Shown here: positions 47,033 to 57,540 of the stretch, piece by piece
How the letters are laid out: each line of letters starts with the position of its first letter
How positions within the stretch are numbered: position 1 is the first letter of the stretch
DNA from: Plasmodium relictum
Lineage: Eukaryota > Apicomplexa > Aconoidasida > Haemosporida > Plasmodiidae
Length of the DNA: 64,000 bases
NCBI RefSeq assembly: GCF_900005765.1
Contig: NC_041687.1
Coordinates: forward strand, 186,001-250,000
Direction: 5' to 3'
Notes under the pieces: generated by a model
What the model saw: the letters and a program-made list of their open reading frames with translations, nothing else
Database searches by the model: none
Told to the model about the DNA's origin: nothing
Made by a program: the position numbers and the translations under genes

Positions 47033-48055
47033 CTATAATTCGTCGGTAGTTTGCTGTTTTTCTTCTGTCTCATTTGCACTTTCTTCATCTTTATCATCTT
47101 CTCCTTCCGATTCATCTTGATCTAAATCTTCTTCTTCACTAGTATGATCTTTTGATGATGGTAAAACGACATTTTTTCCAATATCTAATTTAAAATCTTC
47201 TGGATATCTGACAATATCACCATAATCAGTTAAAGATGTTACAGCAATTTTTAAAGCCTTTTCATTCCATAAATCATAAGTGATTTCTTTACCTTCAAAA
47301 ACTCCTTCTTTTATTTCATTTATATTAATTGAACCTGTTTCATGTGAAGGGTCAAAATAAACCTTGACAATTTCTTCTTTGTCTATAAACCCGTCTTTAT
47401 TAGAGTCAAAGAAATTAAAATCTTCAAGTGCCATATCATCATCTTTTTTAGAGTTTGGATCATCTGTTCTTGTTTGTTTGAATTCTTCTAATGATATTCT
47501 TCCATCTTTATTTACATCATGATGTTCTAAAATTTCGGAGATTTCTAATTCTTTTAATTCTTCATCTCTTACTGGATCAACTAATAAACCAACTTCATTA
47601 ATGTTTAATTTATTATCTTTATCCTTATCAACAATTTGGAATCTTTTTAATAATCCTTCAGAATGTTTTTCTACTTCTTTTTCATCTAAATTTTGAGAAA
47701 AAGCATCATTTAATTCAGTTAATGAAATATATCCATCCTTATCTGTATCAATTTGTTTCATTTCCACTTGTACTTGTTTTAGAAATACTTCATTCTTTAC
47801 AAAATTTGACCATGTTTCTAATTCTTCAACACTTAATACTTTATCATTATTCTTGTCAATTATGTGAAATATTTTTTCTAATCTTTCTTTAGCACCTTGT
47901 ATGTTTAATCCTAAAATTTCCATTACTTTGTCATCACTTAATTGAGACAAATCATCAAGTCCTTTCATATCAGAGTATTTCTCCTGATCTGCATTGGTAT
48001 TTTGTTTTAAATAAGATACCAAAATTATTACTAAAAAACACATATATGTTCTCAT
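47033..48055 (-). CDS. ERC: ER-resident EF-hand calcium-binding protein (ERC, CREC family)
   Basis: A luminal ER calcium-binding protein of the reticulocalbin/calumenin (CREC) family; the P. falciparum orthologue is involved in calcium-linked protease maturation for egress. The 340-residue product starts with a cleavable-type signal peptide (hydrophobic FLVIILVSYL, residues 7-16, with a likely site after about residue 22). Five EF-hand loops are clear: 67-78 DKNNDKVLSVEE, 103-114 DTDKDGYISLTE, 143-154 DKDKDNKLNINE, 180-191 DVNKDGRISLEE and 217-228 DSNKDGFIDKEE. A degenerate sixth is at about 235-246. A very acidic tail (about 300-336) precedes the C terminus TDEL, a variant of the KDEL/HDEL retention signal. 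Confidence 0.96.
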   Translation of the reverse strand: MRTYMCFLVIILVSYLKQNTNADQEKYSDMKGLDDLSQLSDDKVMEILGLNIQGAKERLEKIFHIIDKNNDKVLSVEELETWSNFVKNEVFLKQVQVEMKQIDTDKDGYISLTELNDAFSQNLDEKEVEKHSEGLLKRFQIVDKDKDNKLNINEVGLLVDPVRDEELKELEISEILEHHDVNKDGRISLEEFKQTRTDDPNSKKDDDMALEDFNFFDSNKDGFIDKEEIVKVYFDPSHETGSININEIKEGVFEGKEITYDLWNEKALKIAVTSLTDYGDIVRYPEDFKLDIGKNVVLPSSKDHTSEEEDLDQDESEGEDDKDEESANETEEKQQTTDEL

Positions 48056-50312
48056 CTTTATTTTATGTATATGGATATTTAATATGTGTGTTAATTTTCC
48101 AATATTATTATGTTTTATTTTATTTTTACTTAAAAAAAAAAAAAAATAGAATAAAGAAAAAACACTATGAAAAAATGCAATTGGAATATTTCATTAAAAT
48201 GCTTATGAATTAACAATTATATAAAAATGAAATTGCTAAAAAAAAAAAAAGGAATGTTTTTAAAAAAAATTAAATTATTAATTACAATCGCATTTTTCTT
48301 TAATATATACTCATATTCTTGTAAGTATATATATATATTTAATAACTTGTGCATTAATTTTTTTTCTTTCGTGAAAAATATTTAAAAAGAATTAATTTTT
48401 TATAGTAATTTTAAAAAGATACAATGTTTACTTCTATTTATTATTAATATTATACTTTGATCTTCATTCCTTTATTATTTTTCACAATTTACTAGATTTA
48501 TTTAATATCATAAAATTTTCAAAAATAATTATTCCAAAAAATATTTTTGAACAAAAAATTATAAAAAAAAATAAAATAAAAAGAAAGTAAAAAATATTGT
48601 GCCAGTATCTTCAATCTTAAATGTGTTATGATTTTTTTTTTTTTTTTTTTGATATATGCACGCTAAAAAATGTAATGATTTAGATAAAGAAATTACATAT
48701 TGCATATGTATTGTTAACTTAAAAACATATGCTTATTCGTAAGTTTTACTTTAAATTTTTTAAAACAATAAGCAGTTTATAAATTTTAAAAAAATTTTAG
48801 TGACGATACAAAAAAATAACAAAAAGAAAAAACCTATTTCTTTCATTAAAAAAAAAAAAAAAAATAATTTTTTTTTTTTTTTTTTGTGTAGTTTTATGAC
48901 TTATAAACTGGCTTTTATATTCTAATATTAAATATGAATTAACTAAAACGTATAGAATGATATAAAATTAATACAAAGTATATCTTTATAATTTAAAAAA
49001 AAAAAAGATACCGATTATTTTTGTGTATATAATATAACAAAAAAGTAATTACAAAAAATAATAAATTCTTCTATTTTTTAATATATGTTTATAAAATTCA
49101 ATCATAAGCTATTTTTTAAATAAGATAATATTAGAAAAATTAATTTTACTTAAGTTTAATAGAAATACTATATGCTTAATGATTAACATATAAACAAAAA
49201 AAATAAATAAAATAAAATAACTTTCTTATGATTAAACTTCCCTATATGCATTTTTTTTTTATTCATTAAAATTAGAAAAAAAATATATTCATAATAAAAA
49301 AAAAGGAATACTGAAAATGTAACAAGATTTCTACATTATTATATATAATTTTAGGTATGAATTGGCGTTTAATCTACTGTAAAAAAGACAGAATTATGCA
49401 TATATATATATTATATTAAAAACATCCTATATTTATTTAAAAAAAAAAAAAGAATTGAAATTTATTCGTATTTCAATAAATGACAGAAAAAAAAACTGAT
49501 ATATTTTTAAAATAAAATTAATTCTAGTACATCTTTTAATAATAAATAAAAATAAAATGAAATAAAATAATAAAATTATAAAAATAAATGCATATAAAAA
49601 GGAATATATTAATGAAATAAAAAAAAACCTTTTGTAAATTTTAAGTATCTTACTTTTTTTTTTGCATTATATAAAAATACTGTTTTAAATGAATACGTTA
49701 TCATAATAATATTTCCTTGGAATAAATAATATGACTTATTATCATATAAAAATATAAATATTGAATGCATAATATATTCATAGTTTTTTTCTTTATTTTA
49801 ATATTGATAAATTATAAAAAAAAAAATTTAACAAATAAAAAGGAGTTATTTAAATTAACAAAGAAAAAAAAAAAAAAATAAGAGTATTAATGATATTAAC
49901 TACACATAACTGTTAGAAACACTAAATTTCCATTATTATTTTATAACTAAATGCATATTAAAAATATTTAATACAATTATTGAAACAACTTATATACCAT
50001 TATAGGTAAAATGTAAAAGATTGTCTTCGTTGTATTATATGAAATAATAATTGTTCTTCATATATACAAGCATATACTTTTATTAATACTTCTACTTAAA
50101 AAAAAAAAAATAATATTATAATTGTATATTCATTATACAAAAAGAGAAAGATCATATTAAAATATTTAAGGTCATATTTCATAATATGTCTAATTCATAT
50201 AACAAAAACATACTCCCTTTATAGAAATTAAAATTTTTTTAGTATATGCTATTAATATATATAATTTTTTATTAAAAATTACATAAATATTTCTTTTTTT
50301 CTCTATTTTTTC
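48056..50312. other. Intergenic upstream of ERC, downstream of PFJ2
   Basis: About 2.3 kb with both flanking genes on the minus strand: ERC promoter/5' UTR plus PFJ2 3' UTR. A slightly G+C-richer word lies near 48600-48640. No frame or RNA structure was convincing. Confidence 0.5.
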
Positions 50313-51950
50313 CTATAATTCATCCTCATAATTTGCATTGTTTATAAATTTCAAACTTTTTATTAAATTTTGATTAATAGATATTCCCCCACTTACAACA
50401 TTTTCAACAAAATTATGAACATTATTAGCATCTACTTCTCCATCATAGATGCGAAATTTTTGTCTTTTAGGTCTAAATGCTACTAGAATTAAGCAATTGG
50501 AATATGTGCATTTATTTTGCAATCCAAATGATTCTAATATATATGGATTATCATAAACATTTATATATAAAATTTTTAAGGGATCACTGGAAAATTTACT
50601 TGCTACTTTTTTTATATCATCATCGAATTTTTTATAATTTTTTTTTAAAAGTTTTAATACTAAAAAGCATATTTGGGAATCTTTTTCACGACATTGTCCT
50701 GCTTCATATTTTTTTTTTGTTAATTCTTGATAACTTGTAACATGTCCATATAAATTATTCTGTAGTCTATTTTGAGCAACGATGTGGCTTAATTTTAATG
50801 ATAAAATGTTAAAATTAAAATTTTTTAATTGCGTCAAATCTCCTGATAAGTTATCTATATCTTCAACAACTAGAAGAGCAGGCGTTATAATATTTTTTTT
50901 AAAAAGTTTCATAATTTTATAATTAGTATTGTATATAACGGCCATATTAACTCTTTTTTCAAATTCTTTTGATAATGCTTTTAGCATTGCAACATTATTA
51001 GTATGAGATACAAAAAATATAACTTTTGGTTTATCAACATTTTGTGTAAGAAAATTATCTAGTTTTTTTTTGTTGGAAATTTCTATATATGAATAAGGTA
51101 TATTATTATTTATGAATGATGTGATGCTTTCATCTGTTCTACTACCATGAAAAGTTTCATAAGTTTTATTTGATTTCATTAATATAAGATGAGGTAAAGA
51201 TTTAACATGATATTTTCTGCATAAACCTTGTTCTTCTTGACAATTTACAACAGCAAAGGTGACAAAACCATCAAAATTTTTAGATAATTTTAAATATTTT
51301 TTTTTAAAAGATATGCAGTGAGAACATGAAGGAGAATAAAAATTAATAACTAACGAAAATGTTATATCGTTAAGAACTGATTCAAAATTTCTTGAATTTA
51401 TTTTTAATACTTCGTTTTTATATATATCCTCATATTCTTGAAAGTTACTATAATTTGATCCTCCAGAAGTAAACTTAAAATGAAAATTGCCAGCGCGACC
51501 GCCACCACCTCCCCTACCTCCAGCAAACTGCCTAAAAATTTCATTCACAACATCTTCATCAAACTGAAAACCATGAGAATGCTCTCTACCTTGAGATTGT
51601 GCTGTTTGTGCATAATCTTTACCGTACATATCATATAATTTTCTTTTTTCCGGGTCAGATAATGTTTCATATGCATTAGCAATTTCAATAAAGTCTTTTT
51701 CTTTATCTGGAGCTACATCTGGGTGATATTCTTTGGCTAACTGTCGGTAAGCTTTTGAAATATCTTCTTTTGTTGCATTTCTTTTCACTCCCAATCTTTT
51801 GTAGTAATCCATTCCCTTACCAAAAGATAAAAAAAATGATAATATTAACAAAAGAATAGAATGAAAAGTTTTTAATTTCTTCCTTCTTTTTACATTTGTA
51901 ACATTCATTATTCTGTTAGATATAGTTAAATATTCTCTTCTTTTTTTCAT
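50313..51950 (-). CDS. PFJ2: ER DnaJ/thioredoxin-domain protein PFJ2 (ERdj5-like)
   Basis: A co-chaperone of the ER lumen combining an Hsp40 J domain with thioredoxin-like folds, similar to animal ERdj5, which works with BiP in oxidative folding. The 545-residue product has a signal anchor or peptide ([19 protein letters not shown], residues 28-46) behind a basic leader. The J domain spans about 47-110 with HPD at 76-78. A Gly-rich linker (about 143-166) precedes a thioredoxin domain with a CxxC-type pair C209-S-H-C212 ([12 protein letters not shown]) and the cis-Pro loop SLPHLIL. At least one further, CxxC-less thioredoxin-like unit follows. The C terminus is EDEL, a retention-signal variant. 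ATG 51950 heads the frame, but Met15 would put the hydrophobic segment closer to the N terminus. Confidence 0.95.
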   Translation of the reverse strand: MKKRREYLTISNRIMNVTNVKRRKKLKTFHSILLLILSFFLSFGKGMDYYKRLGVKRNATKEDISKAYRQLAKEYHPDVAPDKEKDFIEIANAYETLSDPEKRKLYDMYGKDYAQTAQSQGREHSHGFQFDEDVVNEIFRQFAGGRGGGGGRAGNFHFKFTSGGSNYSNFQEYEDIYKNEVLKINSRNFESVLNDITFSLVINFYSPSCSHCISFKKKYLKLSKNFDGFVTFAVVNCQEEQGLCRKYHVKSLPHLILMKSNKTYETFHGSRTDESITSFINNNIPYSYIEISNKKKLDNFLTQNVDKPKVIFFVSHTNNVAMLKALSKEFEKRVNMAVIYNTNYKIMKLFKKNIITPALLVVEDIDNLSGDLTQLKNFNFNILSLKLSHIVAQNRLQNNLYGHVTSYQELTKKKYEAGQCREKDSQICFLVLKLLKKNYKKFDDDIKKVASKFSSDPLKILYINVYDNPYILESFGLQNKCTYSNCLILVAFRPKRQKFRIYDGEVDANNVHNFVENVVSGGISINQNLIKSLKFINNANYEDEL

Positions 51951-53444
51951 ATATATAACTAATTATTTTTTATTATTTTTAAAAATTATTTGTAAAATAT
52001 ATATATATATATATATATACTTAATTTTATTTTTATTTTTTATTTTTACATTAGATTTAATCAATCATCTCTAAATTTAATTTTTTTATCTTATTATTTT
52101 AATATTTTTTTATATAATTTTTTTTTCTGTACGTAAATAGAATAAATTTTTTAAAATATCATTCATACCTGTTGCACACAATAAAAAAAAAATATTTAAA
52201 AAATAATAAATAAAAAACGTGATAAGATTCGGAAAAAAATACGTCTTTTTTTTTTTTTTTTTTTTTTTTTCTTCAAACATTTAAAAATATTTTATTATAT
52301 ATATGATTAATAATGAATTTTATAATCCTAAATACATTTTATTTTAATTATATATATATAATGCATTAATATGTATTGAATTATTCATTTTCTTTCGTTA
52401 TACAATACCAATTTTAAAATAACAAAAAAAAAAAAAAAAGAATTATCTAATTTTAAGCTTTTCTATTTTCTTTCTTATCGCATATTTTTCTTAAGTATAA
52501 TAAAATACTCTTTTTTATTTAATAATGAAATGTGCAAAGAAAAATTAATATATTTTTTATTATTTTTAATTTTTCTACATAAACTATTTTCTTGTAATAA
52601 AAAAAAAAATGTGAAATAAAATTAATAATTTCTTTTATTAGGTAATGTTTTTATTTAAATTATAAGGTATAATTTTTATTTACATAGTTAAGAATTTTAG
52701 AAAAAAAAAAATAAAAATATTTATTTCATGAATATTCAATAATTATGTATATCTTTTACTTGTAGTATTGAAGTATTATTATTTTATTTTGATGAAATTT
52801 TGATATTTCCTGAAAAAAAATTAAAAAAAAAGTTTATGCGCTACAGATAATATTTAAAAAAGCTTTTTATGCAAAAATAGAAGAAACACAAAATAATTAT
52901 TACATAATTTTTAGGAATAAATAATAAAAAATAATTCATCTTTAATAGTTAACCAAAAAACAACATAAAGATATTTTGAAATAATGAAATTCTTAATTTT
53001 TTTTAAGCTTTACTAGCTTTATATATGCCTAGGAAAAAAATCATAAAACATATTTTAACAAATTTATCTTTTTTTTTTCATTAAAAAAAAAAAAAAGCAT
53101 AAAGGTATTTTTTTTTTTCAATAGTATAATTCTTTTTAATATATATGAACTTTAGTGTTTATAAAATATTTTATTGAGTAATAAAAAAATTAAGAATTCT
53201 TTTTTTCTAATAAATTTACACATTATAAAAAAATATTTTTTTGTGAATTAAAGAAATTTTTAATAACGAGCTAACATTATATTTATATTATAATATGTAA
53301 ATACTTGGAAACAATTTTTTTTATCTTTCTTAACCAATGCTCTTATATATATACATATATATGCATATATATAAACATATATGTGTATAAATAGATATAT
53401 TTTTTTTTAAAATAAAAGGAGGCTATATTGAAAAAAAAATAAAA
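51951..53444. promoter_or_regulatory. Divergent intergenic region (PFJ2 / MIC19-like)
   Basis: About 1.5 kb between two start codons, expected to contain both promoters. A T run of about 25 lies at 52246-52270, and short (AT)n stretches occur near 52000 and 53345-53400. No exon was identified. Confidence 0.5.
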
Positions 53445-54220
53445 ATGGGAAATGTAACATCAAAAGATGAAGAAAATGAGAAAAGAAGTTTAATTTTATT
53501 AGATGATAACTTTTTGCATAACTTTCAGAAAAGGGATAACACTGTCTTTGAAAAAAAATTAAAAAGTTTAGAAAAAGATGATAATCTATATAAAAATAAT
53601 GAACTAACAGAAATAGATGAAAGTGTAAAATCAAATAAATCAGAAGACTCATTAAAATATAATGGTATATAAACTAAAATTTTAAGGATAAATAATTTAT
53701 AATTATTAATATATAATAATATTAAATGTAAAATTACTATGAATAAAAATAAATGAAAATTGCTCTCTCTCTCTATATATATATATATTTATATATTCAG
53801 GGAAATACATTTAACTGTTTATAAATACTTTAATATATATCTTTATGTATTATTTATGAAAAAATACAAAATATTTTTGTATTATTTTATTTATAAATAA
53901 AAAAATTATTGTTTAATCTTTTTTTTTATTTTCTTTATTCTATAGGTAAAGAATATGATAAACTAAAAAAAATGATAATAGATGATTTAATTTTGGAAAG
54001 TGAAAAATATATTAATACTCATAAAGATAAATTAAATATTGTAAACAAAAATAATATAAGAATTCCTCAAACAAGCAGTGAATGCTTGTATAATGAAAAT
54101 AAAATATATAATTGTCTTAAAAATATGACTGAATCCACCTCTAATTTTATTAACTCTTATACTAGATGCTATAGGCATTTGAGGAAATATGAAAGCTGTG
54201 TTCAAAAAATAAAGATTTAA
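53445..54220 (+). CDS. MIC19: MIC19/CHCHD3-like twin-CX9C protein (two exons)
   Basis: Exons 53445-53664 and 53946-54220 join in phase 1 (AATG|GTATAT ... TTATTCTATAG|GT), giving 164 residues. The N terminus MGNVTSK is a good N-myristoylation signal, the middle is charged and probably coiled, and the C terminus has a perfect twin CX9C (C120/C130 and C148/C158), the signature of a CHCH domain imported and oxidised in the mitochondrial intermembrane space. Myristoylated N terminus plus coiled coil plus C-terminal CHCH is the layout of MIC19/CHCHD3, a MICOS subunit that shapes cristae junctions. I recall that a Plasmodium MIC19 has been reported from the corresponding position next to PFJ2. Other small CHCH proteins are the alternative, but few carry the Met-Gly start. 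Confidence 0.85.
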
Positions 54221-54868
54221 TTTCATTAAACAACCTTTTTTCATAATTGAAAACTTATTGTATTAGTATTTTAATATTTTAATTTTCATCTCATTTATAT
54301 ATTTTTTTTGTACTTCAGTAATTTTCTATTATTTTTTAATTAATATATATTTACTAAATGATTTTATTTTTTTTTTATTAGAATTAAGTTAATTATTTTA
54401 GTAAATTATTATGACCAATATATAATAATGTATAGTGTATATTTTTAAATATTTTGGTCTTTTATATAACATATTTTAAATTATATATTTTTATATATAT
54501 GTATATTAGCAAAAAATAACCAATGGAATTGTTAAAATTAAAGAAAAGTTCTATATATATTTTTTTTTACCTTTTTTTTTTCTTTTTCTTTTTTTTTTTT
54601 TTTGCTTTAATATATGTAAAAATAAAAAAAAATAAAAATGAAATAAAATGAATATATTATTGTAATTAAAATAATATTCCTTTAAAAAAAAAAAAAAATA
54701 ACTTACGAATTTTTTTAATTTTGAATTTATTTATAAATATAAAAAAATCCAAAGATATATTTTTTTTTTTTTTATCTTTAATTGTAATTATTTCTTTGAA
54801 TAGAAAAATGAAATAAATATTTATAAAAATAAAAAGAGATTATAAAAAGAGGGTAAGAGAGAATTAAA
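54221..54868. other. Intergenic between MIC19-like and TTC4
   Basis: Short tandem-gene spacer of T and A tracts, with nothing else seen. Confidence 0.5.
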
Positions 54869-56149
54869 ATGGATGATGATTTTAATATTGATGAAGATTA
54901 TATAAAAAAATTATCTGAAAAATATAAAGATGTTGATCATCCATTATTTATGAGCGAACTTCCTAAAAATATTGAAGAGAATGAAGATTTAGAGGCATTA
55001 TATAATTTGATGATTAGTGATGAAAATCCTTTGAGTTTAGCTAAAAATTATAAAGAAGTAGGAAATGATTATTTTAGAGATGGTGTGAAATATTATGAAG
55101 ATGCTATTATTAGTTATAATAAAGGTATAGGTATTTTACATAATTATATTAATTCAATTAATAGTAATAACTTAAAAAAAAATAATCATAATCATATAAT
55201 TAATAGAAATTATAAAAACCATGACCAAATAAAATTAATAGAAAAAAGCAACTCCGGCATCTACAGCACCTTAAATAAAGACAATAACCCCTTAAATGAA
55301 TATGATTTAAAAGAAAAGGATTGCAAAAGTAATTTTATCATGGGTAACACAGAAAATAATACAAATAAAAATGAAGCTATAAATTTATTATCAGATATGT
55401 ATTGCAATAAATCAGTAATTCATTATAAAAAAAAAAGGTATGTAAAATGTTTAGACGATTGTAAAAAGGCTCTCTCACTTAATAATAAAAAATATAAATG
55501 CTTATATTTTTGCATTTTATGTTCATACCATTTGGAATTGTATGCTGATGCAAGTAATTACATTAAAATGTTTGACGATTTAATAAAAGATGAAGAAATA
55601 AGAAGATTAATAAATATAAATGATTATGAAAAATTGAAAAAAGAAATATTAGCAAAATATGAGAAATTTTTAAATAGAAAGAAAATAAAAGATGAAGAAA
55701 GAAAAATTATTATAGAGAAAGAAAAAAATATAATGAATGACATTAATAATATATTACGAAAAAGGCATGTTACCATATTAGAAAACATTTATAATAATAA
55801 TAATATTACACCTGTTTTATATTTAGACAAAAATATGTATATACATTTTACAGTATTTTTAATTTATTTTGAAACCAACTTTATTGACACTATTCTAGAT
55901 TTCGCTGAAAATACATGTATAATAGATTATTCCGATATTATAAAAAAAAATAAGAAAAATGAACTTCTTTTTTGTTATATAGAATTTCCTGATGATAAAT
56001 TTTACTTTATTAATAACTCTTCCTACATGTGTGATATAATAAATAAAATAAAATTATTTACACCTATTATCTCTATACATATTATTGAAAATTATGATGC
56101 CAATAAAAATTTCCAATGTAATAAAAATATTTTCTTTATTGACTCATAA
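54869..56149 (+). CDS. TTC4: TTC4/CNS1-like TPR co-chaperone of Hsp90
   Basis: CNS1/TTC4 proteins clamp the C-terminal EEVD of Hsp90/Hsp70 with three TPR units and help recruit translation factors. This 426-residue protein begins with the family's conserved stretch before the TPRs: DHPLFMSELPKNIEENEDLE (23-42), then NPLSLAKNYKEVGNDYFRDG, the first TPR (about 58-92). An Asn/Lys insert (about 93-170) separates it from TPR 2-3 (MYCNKSVIHYKKKRYVKCLDD, KKALSLNNKKYKCLYFCILC). A lysine-rich helix and the C-terminal wheel domain (ITPVLYLDKNMYIHFTVFLI ... FIDTILDF) complete the architecture. The insert between TPR 1 and 2 is parasite-specific. The start is the first ATG. Confidence 0.88.
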   Translation: MDDDFNIDEDYIKKLSEKYKDVDHPLFMSELPKNIEENEDLEALYNLMISDENPLSLAKNYKEVGNDYFRDGVKYYEDAIISYNKGIGILHNYINSINSNNLKKNNHNHIINRNYKNHDQIKLIEKSNSGIYSTLNKDNNPLNEYDLKEKDCKSNFIMGNTENNTNKNEAINLLSDMYCNKSVIHYKKKRYVKCLDDCKKALSLNNKKYKCLYFCILCSYHLELYADASNYIKMFDDLIKDEEIRRLININDYEKLKKEILAKYEKFLNRKKIKDEERKIIIEKEKNIMNDINNILRKRHVTILENIYNNNNITPVLYLDKNMYIHFTVFLIYFETNFIDTILDFAENTCIIDYSDIIKKNKKNELLFCYIEFPDDKFYFINNSSYMCDIINKIKLFTPIISIHIIENYDANKNFQCNKNIFFIDS

Positions 56150-57437
56150 ATAAAACTATAATAAAAGGAATAATATATGAACAAAGAAAATTATATGTTA
56201 GCATTTCAAATGTTTTACTATCCATTTATCAATATATTTCAAATAATATAATTAATATATATATAATTTCTTATTTTTAATTAATTTGAGCATTATGTTT
56301 ATTTATTTGAGATGAAAAGATATACATATTATTTTATTTTACTTTTTTATTTTTTTTCCTTCCCAATTTAATTTTTTTTCTTTAATAATTAAAAATATTT
56401 TTAAAAATTTTTTTTTTCTTATTCTTTAATAAATAACATGAATAAAATTTATTTATAAAAATTAGCATATAATTTGTTTTATTTTATTTATTTATTTTTT
56501 TTTTTTTTTTGTTTTGCTAACACACTATTTAAAAAAAAAATTAATTCTTATCAGTTTGTGCGATTTTCTACAAACAAAAGCTTTGACTTTTTTCAGTCCG
56601 CCCATCGCTAAAAGTTATTCATCATTTTAAGAATTATTTAATTTTAAAAGATATTTAATTCTCTAAAAATTTACATATATTTTTATATATATTAATGAAA
56701 TTCTATAAATAAGCATCTTTAAAACCTTTAAGAACATTCATAAAAATAATTCATTAAACTTTTTAAAAAAATTTAAAATAATTAAAAAAAAAAAAATTAT
56801 TTATTTAATTTTATTTTAAATAATTCTTTTAAAATTTATAAAAAATATATAAAAAAAAATCTTTAAAACAAGAAAAAAAAAAATTCCGCAAAGTATATAT
56901 ATATATTTTTTACAAAGGAAATAATTAAAAAATTGTATCTCATAGAGTTTAAAGGGGTTGCTTATTGCTGTTGTTTATTTTTTTTTTTTTTTTTTATATT
57001 AATAATTTAAAAAATTTAACAAAAAAAAATCCTTAAAATAAAAGTTTGCAATACAATCAATTTATTAATTGAAGCTTTATATTTTTTATGCCATATACTA
57101 TAGCAAATTGGAATAAATTAAATTTGTTATTATTTTTAATTTTAGAGATTTATTAAATAAAATATTACTATTTGTTATTTTATTGATTTTCTTATATCCT
57201 AATATGATTTACTATTATTTACAAGCGTTTAATTCATTCCTTAATTTTCAAATAAAAGAAAAAAATGAACTTTAATAAAAATAATTCTTAACTATTTATC
57301 TTATATAGAACTTATAAATACAACTGTTTTAGAAACTCCCATACGATTGTAAACATATTTTTATTTTTACAACAAAAAACAAAAAAGAAAAAATGCAAAC
57401 ATTAATATTATCTATAAAAACAATTATTACACAAAAA

Positions 57438-57468
<31 letters not shown>

Positions 57469-57540
57469 GACAAAAATTAAAAAAAGTAATATGAAAATAA
57501 GGAAAACACTTTATAAATAATTTTTTTAAACATATTGAGA
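56150..57540. other. Convergent intergenic region holding a C/D snoRNA
   Basis: Between the TTC4 and the 1187-residue gene 3' ends. The only G+C-richer island, at 56551-56610, is the snoRNA listed separately. A milder one near 56945-56985 has no recognised structure. An (AT)n run lies at about 57447-57469. Confidence 0.6.
56543..56635 (-). ncRNA. C/D-box snoRNA, U43/snR70-type (18S rRNA 2'-O-methylation guide)
   Basis: Reading the minus strand: the outer stem AATTCTTA (56628-56635) pairs perfectly with TAAGAATT (56543-56550). Inside it are the C box ATGATGA (56619-56625), the D' box CTGA (56593-56596) and the D box CTGA (56551-56554). The sequence just before D' is AGCGATGGGCGGA, whose AGCGATGGGCGG pairs with the universally conserved 18S motif CCGCCCGUCGCU over 12 positions with one G-U. 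The fifth base from D' selects the C after CCG, the position methylated by human U43 (Cm1703) and yeast snR70 (Cm1639). Human U43, as I recall it, carries the same GGGCGGA directly before D'. The core is about 75 nt, typical for the class. The D-box guide (GTAGAAAATCGCACAAA) has no target I can name. The gene stands alone, about 0.9 kb beyond a protein-coding 3' end. Confidence 0.88.
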
